Below, in pieces: positions 1 through 12,038 of a stretch of 64,000 bases of DNA. How positions within the stretch are numbered: position 1 is the first letter of the stretch; the number at the start of each line of letters is the position of its first letter. The position numbers and the translations under genes were made by a program. This DNA is from Lunularia cruciata (taxonomy: Eukaryota > Streptophyta > Marchantiopsida > Lunulariales > Lunulariaceae): the NCBI GenBank assembly GCA_948567375.1, contig OX419755.1:1679001-1743000 (forward strand), given 5' to 3'. The notes under the pieces were generated by a model. The model was not told the DNA's origin. It did not search any database and saw nothing but the letters and a program-made list of their open reading frames with translations.

Positions 1-3000
1 TAAGCTTTGGATGTGAACACCATGGTTCTAGACAAACAAGAGTGCTAAGTTTCTACAATGCCGCTACTATGAGTACCTTGCTTCACTCTGAGTGTTGGAA
101 ACCACAACATGTGCAACCCAAAAACAACTTGCAATAACTCTCTTAGTTTGCAATGAAGTGCAAGACACTACTTGATCAACTAAGAAGACAAAAAAAAATT
201 TGAAAAGTGCAATTGCTTGCAATGTGCCTCAATTTATAGTCCAACTTCTAGGTCAATCCCCAACCTTTGGCAATTACAGAGTAGGTAGGAACTTGATGTT
301 ACACAAGCAAAGCCCTCTACATGTTGCCCATGGTGAAAATTCACCCTCCCATGTGCCAAGGATTCTCCTCTTGTCACTTTCCTACGTGCCAAACTTGCAC
401 ACCAAGTGCTAAATGTTACCTTGAGTGTAACAGCCTTTGGTGGCATATTTTGGTTGAGTTGGTGGCACATTCAAACTATGGTGGCCCTTAACTATGAGTG
501 CCAAGGTGGCACTTGACACTCAGGTCTGTAAGTTCCATCCATTGGCACTCCAACTCCTGGAAGCACTCTAGATCATGTTACATCCCTCCAAGTCCTACTC
601 ATCCTTCAATCCTTTGGAGTTATCCTACACCACTGTAGGTATTGCTTCATCTTCTTTCTTGTGACATTCTTTCAAGTACCTTCTCCTCTTGAGGCACTTC
701 TTTTAATAATTAATTTTTTCTTGGTGACTTTTTAGCACTTAAGCCTGATTTGATCAACAAAATAAATCCTTTAAGAAATAGGAGCACCACAATTGGTCAT
801 GCTTCATCTTGCACAACTTGCATCAATGGATAGATGTTGTGATTGCATGAATGATTTTAGTATGAAAAAAGTCTCCAACAAGAAAAACTTCAAAAAATGG
901 TTCAATTATGGTACAAGAAAAACTTCAAAAATGCCAATGGACCTTACACCACCAACAAAGAAGAGAAGTAGAGTATTTGTTTCTAAATAAAGATAAGAAG
1001 ATGTAAGTTGAATTGCTTGGCTTGTGCAATTATGAAAAGAAAGAAGTCCTTAACATGATAGAGGCTCTACTTTGCATGTATAAAATGAATTTTTTCTTGA
1101 GGCAAAAAACATCTATCAAAAACCATAGAAGGTGATTGATTAATTGATTGCCCTACTTCTCAAAGCCAAACTATTGAGTGATGGATTTATGTTTGGGTTG
1201 AAGAACCATTTTGGTATGTGTGTTGCAAGTTAGACATCAGCTCATTGTCAAGAAGGACCTTTGACAATGCATCTAAAATACATGAAAGTTGATGCTATTA
1301 GTTGCTCATAAGAAAGAAGCTCTTATTCTAGAGGTTGGTGAGGAGGAGAAACCAAAACAAGATTATTATACTAATGTGGAGTAAAACTTATCATAGACTA
1401 TAAGTTATTGATACTTTTTATCTACTCTACATAATAATTTTTGTATGGAATAAAATTCATTTATATCTCATTAAAATATTAACTCATATTAATATTTATT
1501 ATATTCTATTATATTCTATTATTATATCATTATATTATATTTTCATACTAAAATCATTTAATATAAATGAATGATATAATGAATTAAATGATATAATATT
1601 AATATATAATTATATAATCTTAAAATATATCATTTAATCTTTGATAGATAGATATCTATCAAAGATTACTTTATTAACGAATGATGTTGTAGTTAGAAAT
1701 GTGTAGAGATATGTCCAAAATGTCTTTGTCCTCTCTCTTATTCTAGTCCTTTTTTGGTATATATATATATATTTATTTATTTATATTTATATTTATATTT
1801 ATTTATTGTTGATGCAAGTGTATTTGATGAAAAGAAGGTTTTTGAGGCTTTGTATATTTTGAAGTAGTTGATTTTCTATCAGTTTCCTTACAACTATAAA
1901 TTTAACTGTTTTTCTTATCTATTAATACAAAATTAACACACACACAAAAGTTCATGTTTTACAACTATGAATGGTGAGTGAGTTCTTGGTTAATGTGAGC
2001 AATTATTCATTATTGAAACTCTCATGATTGTAGAAACAACCGTACACAAACATGTCCATACACACTAATATCGGTTCAAATACTTGAAAAAGCCAAAATA
2101 TTTTTCCTAACTCATTTCGCAGATTTTATAAACGTATTGTAACCATGTGTCATCTTTACATAATTATCAGACCATGTTGTGCTCCATCCTTTAACCACCA
2201 TTTCATATTTAATTCTCTAGAAAACATGCTCCTATAAGAGCATCAAATATTCTTTGATAATATATTTTGGTACTTCACATTTTCTATGATTTATTCTCTC
2301 TATCCTTGTTTTTCTTCTTTTGCCTTTGTGTCCTATTGTATGATATAAACTCTGACATCATTTGGATGAGCATCTCAAGAAACATCAAATAAACATTTAG
2401 TACCATTATACAATATGGCTTTAAACCTAAAGAAGATAAAATCACTTAGCTCAAATCTCAAAGGACAAAGACTATCTTAAGGCAATTTACTTCCTATATC
2501 ATCAAATTCTCCCACTATAGCATCTAAGCTATCCAAATACTTTGCAATTTAAAGCTAATTCTTCAATGTATTTTGATCCAAGTTTGAGTTTTTTTATTTG
2601 TGCTTATATCTTCTTAAATTGTGAATCAAGCTATCCATCTTCTTACTCTCCTCTATCTTATTAATCATAGTTCCAAATTTGAAAAGGAAACTTGCACATT
2701 GCATTTATATTCAGTACACACTAGATGTGCACTTTTATTTTGCATGTATTTACCCAAGGAAAGAATCTCTATCAAAGATAGGAGTATCTTGAATCCCATC
2801 CTTCCAAAGTGAAAAATCTGCCCTTGTACAACACAAAAAACAAAAGAGTAAGAGCAAGATCCATAGAATGCATTAATCAATTCATACTAGTGCATATCCA
2901 ACTTTATTTGCAACTTAACTAACAATTCTATAAGCTCAAAATTGCTCATCTCTCAATATTGTGCTATGCTTGACTTAGAATTTTAATCCAAAATGTGCTT

Positions 3001-3689
3001 TAAATTATTATTCTACCTCCCTTATTGCTATTGCATTCACTGCACTCTATAATACTCTTTACTTTCTCTTATGGCTAGTGCATTCACTTCTGGAGCCTAA
3101 AAGTTCTCTTTAATGCTTGTTTACTTTACAATCAATGAAATAATGATACAAGTGCTACTACTCAATTCAAACCATTATACTTGTGTAGGCATTAATTAAT
3201 AGAGCAGCAACATGCAAATCTACCTCATTGGAACTGTATATTGATCTAAACTATCCATTTTGTGAGTTTATTCTTTTAATGAAATTTGATGACATATGCA
3301 AATTAAATCACTCTATGAAAACCTTATAGACTGAAGCTGATTCCCAAAATTAGACTCTACAATTGTATATACAAACACAAAAGGAAACTCAAATAAGGAT
3401 GACCAAAAGTCTGAGTGCTGAAACATATCACTATAAATAGCAACCAAAAAGATACACACACTATATAGATACAACTTCAAAGGCCTTTCAAGAGAAGCAC
3501 AAAAGTTCTAAAGATAATTATGGAGATTTTCCCAAACTCTCAAGGTGAGGGGATTTGAATTAAAATGGGCAGAAGCTCTTTACTTCCAAACTTACTTTAC
3601 TTCTCACTATACCTTTAGGTAAATAAGCAGAGACCGTAATGTATCTAACTTTTAGGTGATTGAACTTTGGAGAGTCAAAGAACTTGTAG
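1..3689. other. AT-rich intergenic DNA, no gene recognised
   Basis: The open frames here are short, overlap on both strands and show no family motif. The part from about 1440 to 1680 is very AT-rich low-complexity sequence. CpG dinucleotides are rare, as in the decayed repeat tracts further right, so old unrecognisable repeats are likely. Confidence 0.5.
1758..1807. repeat. AT-rich microsatellite, (TA)n followed by (TTTA)n
   Basis: A TA dinucleotide run passes directly into irregular TTTA and TTTATA units. This is simple-sequence DNA inside an AT-rich stretch. Confidence 0.85.
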
Positions 3690-4375
3690 AGTATCCATTG
3701 CATATACTTGGTCTGAGATGGTCAAGTGATAGTGGTTCTTGTGGTTACATACACTACTCGTGATGCAGTTTTGGAGGGATTACTCATCCTCATGGATGGA
3801 CGGAGAGCGGAGCAACAACATGCAAGGTCTCCAAGTATAGGGATATGCAGCAAGGTCACCTCTTTGTACCTCTAGCCTTGGAGTTATATGGAACAATGGA
3901 CACGACATTCAACACATTTGTCAAGGAGTGCATGAGAGCTTATCATATTAGAGGCCAGGGGTACCACTCTCACTCTCATACTTTGTAGCATACTTTAGAC
4001 AATGTGCGTCCATTGCTCTACAAAGAGCATTGGCTAGTGCAATCCAAGGGAAAGCAATCGCTCTAGGTGATGTTTCTTCGCATATTCCATTAGTTTGTAG
4101 ACCTTATGTTTGCATAGCTTGGATATTTTAGGTGCAATAGTGCAGATTTCTCATACTGGTACGATTGGGCCTAGCCCCATTTTCCCTCTTTGTCTCTCCC
4201 TTGTGGGAGCCTGCCTCCATTTTCACTCTTTTGTCTCTCCCTTTTGGGGCCTAGCTCCATTTTCCCTCTTTTGTCTCGCCCTTGTGGGGCTTAGCTCCAT
4301 TTTCCCTCTTTGTCTCTCCCTTGAAGGATCTTCCATCTTCCCATCCTTCATGTGTTCTATGTGATCCCCTTTTTC
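3690..4375 (+). mobile_element. 5'-truncated non-LTR retrotransposon end (REL-endonuclease type)
   Basis: This stretch matches 49610-50195 of the longer copy over its whole length, with scattered substitutions. It includes the endonuclease C-terminal reading KVSKYRDMQQGHLFVPLALE (about 3816-3875), then the stretch leading to the 3' tail. All sequence upstream of the endonuclease core is missing, which is the usual result of incomplete target-primed reverse transcription. The frame is interrupted, so no protein is expected. The 3' tail is expanded into tandem units (see separate entry). The exact 5' junction is uncertain by some tens of bases and I saw no clear target-site duplication. Confidence 0.75.
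4165..4360 (+). repeat. Tandemly expanded 3' tail of the non-LTR element
   Basis: About four imperfect units of 45-55 bp follow one another, each built on CTAGCTCCATTTTCCCTCTT plus TTGTCTCTCCCTTGTGGGG. Single-unit versions of the same tail occur at 50100-50195 and in the short dispersed copies. Confidence 0.8.
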
Positions 4376-4893
4376 TCATTCAGATGTCAACTTTGTTATG
4401 GTCTGCTGTTGATCGTCGTTTGCTTTCAATGGCCATCTTAGAGATTTATGCCAATGTGAACGCGCAAATTATCTATTCATAGCGACTTTCGTATAGTCAT
4501 TGTTCAAACTTTTGGCGCGTCGAGAACATAATTTCTACACTTTTAAGCACCACGATCCTCGATCAAAAAAGTTTTGGTCCTGAGTTTCTCGTTGCGACTG
4601 GTAACCTCGTTAAGGTTTGGTTTTACGTTCATTGCGTCTTAGTTTCGTCATAACCGTTACCACAACCAGCCACGAGTTGAAGGACAAGAGAAAGAGCCAA
4701 AGCATTATGTACTTTGTGGATAATTCTGATGTAGAAGGGAAGAGAAAATTAGCTTCACAGTCAAACCAGCCGCTCGTCAGTTTTCGTTCCAAGTATGATA
4801 AGTGAAGAAAACCAGCACATCTCCCTGTATCAAGCGACAAAGATATAAAATTCAATCTTGAAAGAGGTGATTTGAATCGGTAGGATTATACAT
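4376..4893. other. Unique-looking DNA, no gene recognised
   Basis: CpG dinucleotides are common here, in contrast to the repeat tracts. Short frames of 60-80 codons exist on both strands but none has a recognisable motif. Confidence 0.4.
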
Positions 4894-4907
4894 CATGGGA
4901 ACATAGG

Positions 4908-4986
4908 AAAGAAGCGACCGCGTAGAAAAAGCGAAGGATGGGAAGACCCCATCAAGCCGTACAAGGGAGAGACAAAAAAAGGTAAA
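4908..4986 (-). mobile_element. Short dispersed retroposon, 79 bp, with perfect 14-bp TSD
   Basis: The insertion is flanked by identical copies of CATGGGAACATAGG at 4894-4907 and 4987-5000. On the minus strand it runs from a pyrimidine-rich start (TTTACC, then TGTCTCTCCCTTGTACGG), through TTGATGGGGTCTTCCCATCC, to the conserved end CTACGCGGTCGC and a short T-rich tail. It has no coding capacity and no visible pol III A or B box. The duplication shows that this short stretch moved as one unit. Confidence 0.9.
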
Positions 4987-5000
4987 CATGGGAACATAGG

Positions 5001-5842
5001 TGCACTTTGTCTACTCTTCTGAACCCAACTATGGATGCTGGGCATAAGCATCCAAGGCCATGAACGCGTGGTACAGCAACTGGTTACTGACAAGAAGTTA
5101 GCTACTAGTTAGTCATAGTTCGCGGTACATACTCTAAACCAGATATTAGAGGCTCTCGAGTAAATTTGACCAAGGGAGCACCGACCATCAAAACTACATG
5201 CTTGAGGAAACAAAAGACATTAGGCATCTGCAACGGACCCAACATCTGATCAGCCAGAGGTAATACTAAGAGGAGGATACATAATGTAGAAGGAAAGAAT
5301 GAGGATAAACGACTGCTCTTATTCATATAGACCACTATGTAAATTTCATTGCGCTGAGGACCCTAAGAAAGATCTGTTCTGCTCTATACATACCCGACAG
5401 AAGGGCAAAAATCAAGTAAAATTGATTATCTCACGACAACTGATTTTCTTCTACAGAGTACAGAGAACTCCACTACAAGCACGAGTTATTGCTCCGTGCG
5501 AATCGAGCACATTGGATATCGTATCCGCTTCACACAAGACCGTCCCTATATTGTATTAATAACCTATCTATAATGTTCTACAATTGACTGCAATCTACAG
5601 AATAACCAAGCTTTGGTGCGTGACCGCATTGCGGCCATGGGCGGATGCTTCACCGTACAGAAACTTCTGAAAGGCATTCTTCTGGTCCTTCCGAATATTT
5701 ACATCAAACGGGAAGCGGTCGTTGCTGAATGGCGTCAAAATTGTGAATCATAACAGAACCGAGTTGAGTGCTCTTTGTAATGTAACATGACCGGATGTTC
5801 GGCCTTCCTCAAGTGGACGTCATGCATTTACGTCGAGTGTCC
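5001..5842. other. Downstream flank of SAUR gene 1, nothing recognised
   Basis: This unique-looking, CpG-containing sequence lies 3' of the minus-strand SAUR gene. It probably contains that gene's 3' UTR and terminator. No clear polyadenylation signal can be singled out by eye. Confidence 0.4.
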
Positions 5843-6532
5843 TCAGGACTCATCCGCAACATTTTCGGCAGAATAGAGGTCCTCATCAACTGCTCTAATA
5901 ACCTCCATAAACAATGCCGGATCGCAAACTATAGCGACTCCTCTTTTCACAGAGTAGTCTTCACCGAACTCGTCTTCGGAACATTTCAGTAGAACTTGGA
6001 GAAGCGGATGCGTCAGGAGTTTCCTACTTATCACATACTTCACACTGAGCTCACTCCGTATTCCTACATACACGGTGAGGTACTTGCTTGATTTTCCAAA
6101 AGGTACCTTTTCGAGAAGTACTGGTTTCCTGCCCTTGCGTTTCCCTGGGCCGCGTGTCAGTCTCTTGAGCTGGGAATGTGGGGACACGGATTTGTTCGAA
6201 CATGCACCAGAACTTGAGCTGTCACGGGAAGATAGATCAGAAACGCCCGAATGAGAACTTGCCTCACATTGAAGACCATCGCTGGTAGATTTATCTGAAC
6301 ATGCACCGAGAACAGAACTTGTCTCGCAAAGAGGACCATCTCCCGACGGATTTTCAGAACATGCACTTCCACTAGGCGACTGCAATGTACAGCGTGACAC
6401 AAACGACCAAGAAAAATTGCTCCCTCGTGATTTCTCAGCATTGTCCTCCGCCAGTGTACCGTGGTTGTTCATCCTACTCTGAACTAGTGTTAGCATGGTT
6501 TCTCCCAGTCCTAATCCCAGGCACACGTCCAT
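5843..6532 (-). CDS. SAUR-like small auxin-up RNA family protein
   Basis: This intact 229-codon frame has no intron. The C-terminal part, about residues 141-216, is a typical SAUR domain: VPFGKSSKYLTVYVG, then VKYVISRKLLTHPLLQVLLK, SEDEFGEDY and a final hydrophobic CDPALFMEVIRAVD stretch. SAUR proteins in flowering plants promote cell expansion by inhibiting PP2C.D phosphatases, which keeps plasma-membrane H+-ATPases active. This role is inferred here from the family. The N-terminus (about 140 residues) is far longer than in most SAURs, is Ser/Cys-rich and holds imperfect repeats around GACSxK (near residues 57-115), followed by a basic stretch RGPGKRKGRK. A second gene at 61380-62021 is a clear paralogue. 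Comparison with it supports an alternative start at 6496 (Met-13; MLTLVQSR matches MVTLGKSR). Confidence 0.9.
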   Translation of the reverse strand: MDVCLGLGLGETMLTLVQSRMNNHGTLAEDNAEKSRGSNFSWSFVSRCTLQSPSGSACSENPSGDGPLCETSSVLGACSDKSTSDGLQCEASSHSGVSDLSSRDSSSSGACSNKSVSPHSQLKRLTRGPGKRKGRKPVLLEKVPFGKSSKYLTVYVGIRSELSVKYVISRKLLTHPLLQVLLKCSEDEFGEDYSVKRGVAIVCDPALFMEVIRAVDEDLYSAENVADES

Positions 6533-8073
6533 ACAGTCCGATATTGCTATCGATGAAAGGCAATCAAACTTCTTCTTCTGTCCGTGTAGTTTCAGATTTC
6601 TAGAGTAATTGCCACAAGTCGGTCCTCAGCTCCCTCAGTTCACGAAAAAGAAAAGTTGAAGAGCGGTGGGTTTTGGTGGGACACACCCTTTAGACTCTGC
6701 TTACGCTACACTCTATCCGCCTCTCGGTTTTGTACCCGGTTCTGGATTGGGGAGGTCAGCTTTGTCGGGATTGCACACACACGCTCGGGACGAGAAACGT
6801 GGCCGTGTCATTACGTATCATAGAATACCGAAGCCTGAGACCACAGAGCTCAGGTGCTTCTGCGTGGCGTCGCTTAGCCAAGCCTCTCAGATCCTCACGG
6901 ACCTACCGTAGTTAAGCAACACGACAATTCACAACTTTGCGTTCACCTAAGGGCTAAGGGTAGGCTAGGGTAAGGTACGATTCTGGTCAGTCTTCGCACA
7001 AGCTTGTGAGTGCCGTCTATTTCTATTGTTTGGAACACGTCTGGTGATAAAGGAGGTTAGGGGTCACTTCGTCGCCGAGGACAACTCCATTGCAAATATT
7101 TTGATTGCGAGTTTCACTCTTTTTACAGTGGTTAGGTTTCCCACTTAATTGGTAAAATTCTAAACTAAATTAGTAATGGAAGGTTGTTCTGGGGAATACG
7201 AGACCGTAGAGTGCACATAGTGTAAATAACCCTAAACAGAACCCTAAACATGTATCGATTCATACATTGAGTAAATAAGTGGTAGACATAGATCATCGGT
7301 TGAATATATAGTGATGAATATGAGTTTAATAAATGTAATAAAATCTCATCTCTTAAATAATATCATGGAACAAATATCAATTAGATTGAATCAATTTTAT
7401 CATTAATAGATCCATGACTTGACATCCGAGTAGTTGGATGCTAAGGAATACACATTTTGCAATCGGACTCGGGTGCATTTATGGCACAGCAAAATTTCCT
7501 TATCGTTTCAAGTAACCATTATTGAGTTTCAATGGCGTGTTTACGGGTCCGTCCGCCATTTAACATTTATGGTATTATGCTGATTCCATAAAATTTTGTG
7601 CGTCCTTTGTCCATAGGCCATATTTCACAGCCTTCTGTCCGGCAAAATCATACAAATTTGCAAATCTTCCGTTAGAATTCTGAATCGTTCATACCATACT
7701 TCATTGCTCTTATCATTTCATGCTGAATCTAATTTTATTCGGTGCACTTAGACGTGATAAGTCTGGTTTCGAATATAGCGTTAACTACTGTACTTTCATT
7801 CCAAAAAAATTGAATCGGAAACCCCTGTTGTCAAACGACCGTATCAACTAGTGGTGCTGCAAACTTTCTACTCACTCTAAATCGTGCTTATTCGCTTTTG
7901 ATCATGAGGCGATAAGTTGGCGCATCTTATTATCACTCTTTGTGGTCGGTCAGTCTTCGCTTCACTCACATGTTTTGAATGTATAAAAAGGGTATTCCAA
8001 AGGAAAGTGAAAGGAATACAACGCGCAAATACGTTCAAAAGGAGAAAGGAGCACAAGGCTAGACCTTCCCGAT
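6533..8073. other. Upstream region of SAUR gene 1
   Basis: This CpG-rich unique sequence precedes the minus-strand gene and should hold its 5' UTR and promoter. No TATA box or auxin response element could be placed with confidence. Beyond about 7100 the sequence becomes AT-richer, with no recognisable gene. Confidence 0.4.
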
Positions 8074-8233
8074 AGGCACTGAAAGACAAAGACAGACACA
8101 AACCCATAAAAGAGAAAGAGGAAAAAAGAAGTGCATTAACACCCATGAAATTAAGGCACTGAAAGACAAAGACAGACACAAACCCATAAAAGAGAAAGAG
8201 GAAAAAAGAAGTGCATTAACACCCATGAAATTA
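8074..8233. repeat. Tandem duplication, 2 x 80 bp
   Basis: AGGCACTGAAAGACAAAGAC starts at 8074 and again at 8154, and the following sequence is identical through the second unit. The identity of the copies implies a recent duplication. Confidence 0.95.
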
Positions 8234-8259
8234 AGGGAGTGTAGTCTACTCTTGAACAG

Positions 8260-10717
8260 CATGGTAGAGTTCCTTCAATGGTATATCCAGTAAACGGAGA
8301 GGAGTACTCTAGTCATGTTGGGTGTGCCCACCGCCGCCACCCATCTGTGAAGACCCAATGTCTGAACATGTGACTAAGATACACCGTTGGTAACATGATG
8401 TGAGCATGGCTAGAGAGACAATCAATTCCATTCTTTGCTTCAATGCCTTGAGGAGATCATTGAAGTAGTGATGAAGGCACCTAAAAAATCTAAATTGCCA
8501 AAGGGACAAAGGTATTGGAGGAAACCCATAGTGCATAGTTGTGTTCCTTGTCCCTAAAGGCAATGATTGTTGTTGCTCCTGCTTGTGCCTACTCATGCTA
8601 ATGACTCAGCTCTTAGAGGGTTCGCCACCACCACATCATGGAAGGTGGCGACCATCTGTGAAAGTTAACAATATCTACTTGTGACTAATGACTCAGCTCT
8701 TAGAGGGTTCGCCACCACCACATCATGGAAGGTGGCGACCATCTGTGAAAGTTAACAATATCTACTTGTGAAAGTTAACAATATCTACTTGCACTCAACA
8801 AATAGGTGGTCTTGGTTGATCCAACCATTGCTCAATCTAAACTTGGGCCCATGTAGCTCGTAAGATCTAAGCAATTGTATCACAAAGAGCATCATGGATT
8901 TTGGTGGACTCTCCACCAATTGCACATCGTAAAAATTGTATCCCTTGTAAATCATATGGGAAACCACATGCACAATTGTCCAGAAGCACTATGAGCATTG
9001 GATGTAAGAGACCCAACCTCTAGTGTAGTGTTGTGGTAAACTTCCTTAGAAGTAAATTGGAAGTTGTCAATCAAGGGTGAAGCTTGAAGCAAAGCTCCAA
9101 AGCCTTTCTCCTTCATAAGAGAATCTTGCTCCTATCAAGTAGAGGTGCATCAATGAGGATGCTAGTAAATATATGAGTGTGCATACGCTCCTTGAGATCC
9201 ACATGAATCTTCCTAAAGTCTAAGGATACAAGGTCAATAAGCTTGGGAGGTGATGTGCATGTTGTGCTTGAAAAATAATCCTAAGCCAATCAAAGAAAGA
9301 TATGATTGAAAAGTGTAAGTGCATGAATCCATTATTTTGATGGGTGCCAACAGAAAAGGATGCCCCTCATGTAAGAACCCATATGGTAAATGAGGGACCA
9401 TAAGGATCCAAGATCCAATATATGATGTTAATGTTGTGCACTCTTGCTCTATGAGGCTGTATCAACCCATGACTATGGGAAGAACTATGCTACCTACACC
9501 ACTCATCAGAGAGATATGAGAGCATGCAAGGCCGTAAGAGAGTGGAGAAAGTATGCTAAAAGGTGGGCATCAAACATCCTTGAGTGTGGTAGCAATGTCT
9601 CTATAAGAAAGAAAGTCTATGCCAAATATGAGGCCCTAGGGAAGTAAGACCGTGCAAGAATAGAATAACCACTTGGGTATTCTCCAACCGTGGTAAGAAA
9701 TAAATATGGGTTTTGGCTTGGACTAGGGTGTTTGAAATTAAAGGACTACAATAGTCTTCCTATCCCAAAGGAGACCCAAAAACTCTCAAACCAGCTAAGG
9801 GGAATTACAATCCTGGTGGGAAGTCAAGGCCTTCAAGTAGAGTGTGAAAGTAGACACCGCTTAAACTACATCTTCCAATGGGCCCACTATATGATTGTCA
9901 TCGAAGAGGGAAGGGAAAGACATGATGGAAAATCAACTGCCACCTATTGAAGAGTTGTGTAATATGTCATGACAAACAAAGGCTCTCCCAAGGGATCCCC
10001 TTACTATGTGCACTCCGTTGATATCAACTATGTGAACTCTTAAATAGTAGTATGGTGCCTATACAATAGAGGTGTCTCTATACCATAGAAAGTACAGACA
10101 AATGGTATCAAGGAAGGAATCTAATCTCCAACTCAACAAAGTGCACAAAACAATGTTTGACAAGAGATGGTATTGAAGGCATTAGAGACATCAACTTGGA
10201 CCACCACCAAATCTAGAGGAATATCCAAGGATGCTCAAATGCTTACAATCACTATCTTGCATCCCCCTTAGAGTAGCCATTGAAAACTAATGAGGAAACA
10301 ACTTGGACAAGAAAAATTGACACAAATATACACAAAGAGTATAAGAATCAAACACAAAAAAAACATCTCCAATGGCAATGTGATGCACACTTGAAGTCTC
10401 CTTTGCAAGTGCTAAGAGATGAGAAGCACCAAAAGTACAAGTTTCTCCAATGTGCACTTGGCTTGAAGTAATGTGCTGACAAAAAAGCAAAGAGAAGAGG
10501 AAATCCTAAGTCTAGAGCATTTGGGGAGAGGTAATCCCATAGGTGCTCAAAAACTAGCCCGGATGGCCCACTTGTAGAGAAACACAAGGAGTAGAGTAAT
10601 GCATGGGCAAAGTAGGACTTTGTAAGCTATAACTCCTCATCTGGCTATTAATCATGGAGGAAAGATCAAAGATCCTCAATGGTAGATGGATGTAAGGTCT
10701 AGAAAGTAGATAGAGTG
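8260..10717. other. Decayed, unclassified repeat tract (left flank of the gypsy element)
   Basis: The sequence has almost no CpG and only broken short frames, for example 8785-8973 on the minus strand and 9444-9647 on the plus strand. Neither resembles a family I recognise. The matching style of sequence resumes at 16736, so the gypsy element probably inserted into one older repeat. No termini were found for that repeat. Confidence 0.45.
8598..8790. repeat. Tandem duplication, 2 x 87 bp plus a partial third
   Basis: CTAATGACTCAGCTCTTAGA starts at 8598 and again at 8685. A third partial unit repeats GTGAAAGTTAACAATATCTA near 8768. Confidence 0.95.
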
Positions 10718-11141
10718 TGTAAAAGATCAAGACCAAGGAGATAAATAGGAGAATGGAAGATCACATTGGCACACTTGAGTGTGGGAAACTCCAAATACCT
10801 AACATGAGCTTTGGCTCTCATATTTATAAGGAGCATACAAGGCTCTTGAAAAGCTTCTCAAGAAGTTTCCTTAACTCCTTTCTTGGAGTGCAAGCCAAGT
10901 TAACCACGAAGCTTCTCAAGAAGCTTCCTTCTTGAAGCCGTCTACTTGGCATGCAAGCTAAGCTGGTTGGAAACTTCTAGAAGCTTCCTTCTAGAAACTA
11001 CCTACTTGGGATGCAAGCTAAGCTAATGGGAAGCTTCCCAAGAAACTTCCTAGATACTTTTAGAATATTCTATGCTTATTTAGCCTATTCACTACTTTTT
11101 TAGCCTTTACTAACTTCATTGCTAAACTCCGTATTGTTACA
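10718..11141 (-). repeat. 3' LTR of the gypsy element
   Basis: In plus-strand coordinates the LTR runs from TGTAAAAGATCAAGACC to ATTGTTACA, so it has TG...CA ends on either strand. It contains several GAAGCTTC palindromes and a perfect three-pentamer heat-shock-type element at 10974-10988 (cTTCtaGAAgcTTCc). The adjacent GGTGGGG-like purine run (minus strand, right of 11141) is a plausible polypurine tract. Confidence 0.9.
10974..10988. promoter_or_regulatory. Heat-shock-element-like trimer in LTR
   Basis: The 15 bases fit nTTCnnGAAnnTTCn exactly. The same 15-mer is at 12540-12554 in the solo LTR. The right LTR has lost the trimer but keeps dimer versions. Function is inferred only from the match to the consensus. 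Confidence 0.55.
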
Positions 11142-12038
11142 TATTACCCCACCTCTAGTTGGTGATGTCTTTATTACCATTGAAGCTTCAAACTCCTAGA
11201 TTGCCATTTGTACATTCTGGAGATGAGAAAGAGGCTCCCAAGTGGCATCATGAAGCAGAAAGCCCTTCCAAAGAACCTTGTACTTTGTATGTTGTTGGCA
11301 GCCGGGTTGGATGTGGCAACATGCAAGTATACAATCAATTTTGTACTCCTCATGGTCATGGATAGGGATGGGAGGAGGAGAAGGAGGTTGGACACAAGAG
11401 GAAAAAGAAGATGGATTAGGAACAAAGGATTTTAACTTAAAAATATGAAAGATAGGATGGATGTGCATATGACAAGGCAAGGCAAGTCAATAAGCAACAA
11501 GAGAGATGATTTGGGTGACATCAAAGTGTCTTATCTAATTAGGGGCGATTTTACAAACTTGGGTATCAAGTGGGAGGGGTAGGTTACTAAAGGAGAGCAT
11601 GACTTTGTCACCAATTTGAAAGGTGAGATCATGATGATGGTGGTCCGCATATTGTTTTTGATGATTTTGAGCAACAAGGAGATGAGACTTGGCTTGCTAG
11701 AAGGATTGAGATATGGTGGTCAAGAAGGTTGAAGTATGAGTGACATGAGATAGGAGAGGAGTAAGAAGGGAATTTGGAACAAGTGGATCTTGGCAAAAAT
11801 TAAGAAAGAAAGGAGAGAATCTGGTGCTTACCTATTTGGAGTTATTGTAAGCAAACTCTGTAACTGCAAGACAAGTATCCCAATTGGTGTGGTGAATGTT
11901 GAAAAAAGCACAAAGCATATCCTCCAAGTTGCGATTTTCACATTCAATTTATCTATCAATTTGAGGATGATAGGCCATGGACAAAGCAAGCTTGGTGCCA
12001 AGTATCTAAAAGAGTGCTTGCCAAAACTTTCTAGTGAA

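Noticed and set aside
4110-4482. Plus-strand frames with repeated PFSLFCLALVG-like peptide
   Set aside because: The repeats come from the tandem tail of the non-LTR element, which is non-coding.
6666-6915. Small plus-strand frames upstream of SAUR gene 1
   Set aside because: They lie antisense to the probable 5' leader and promoter of the minus-strand gene and show no motif.
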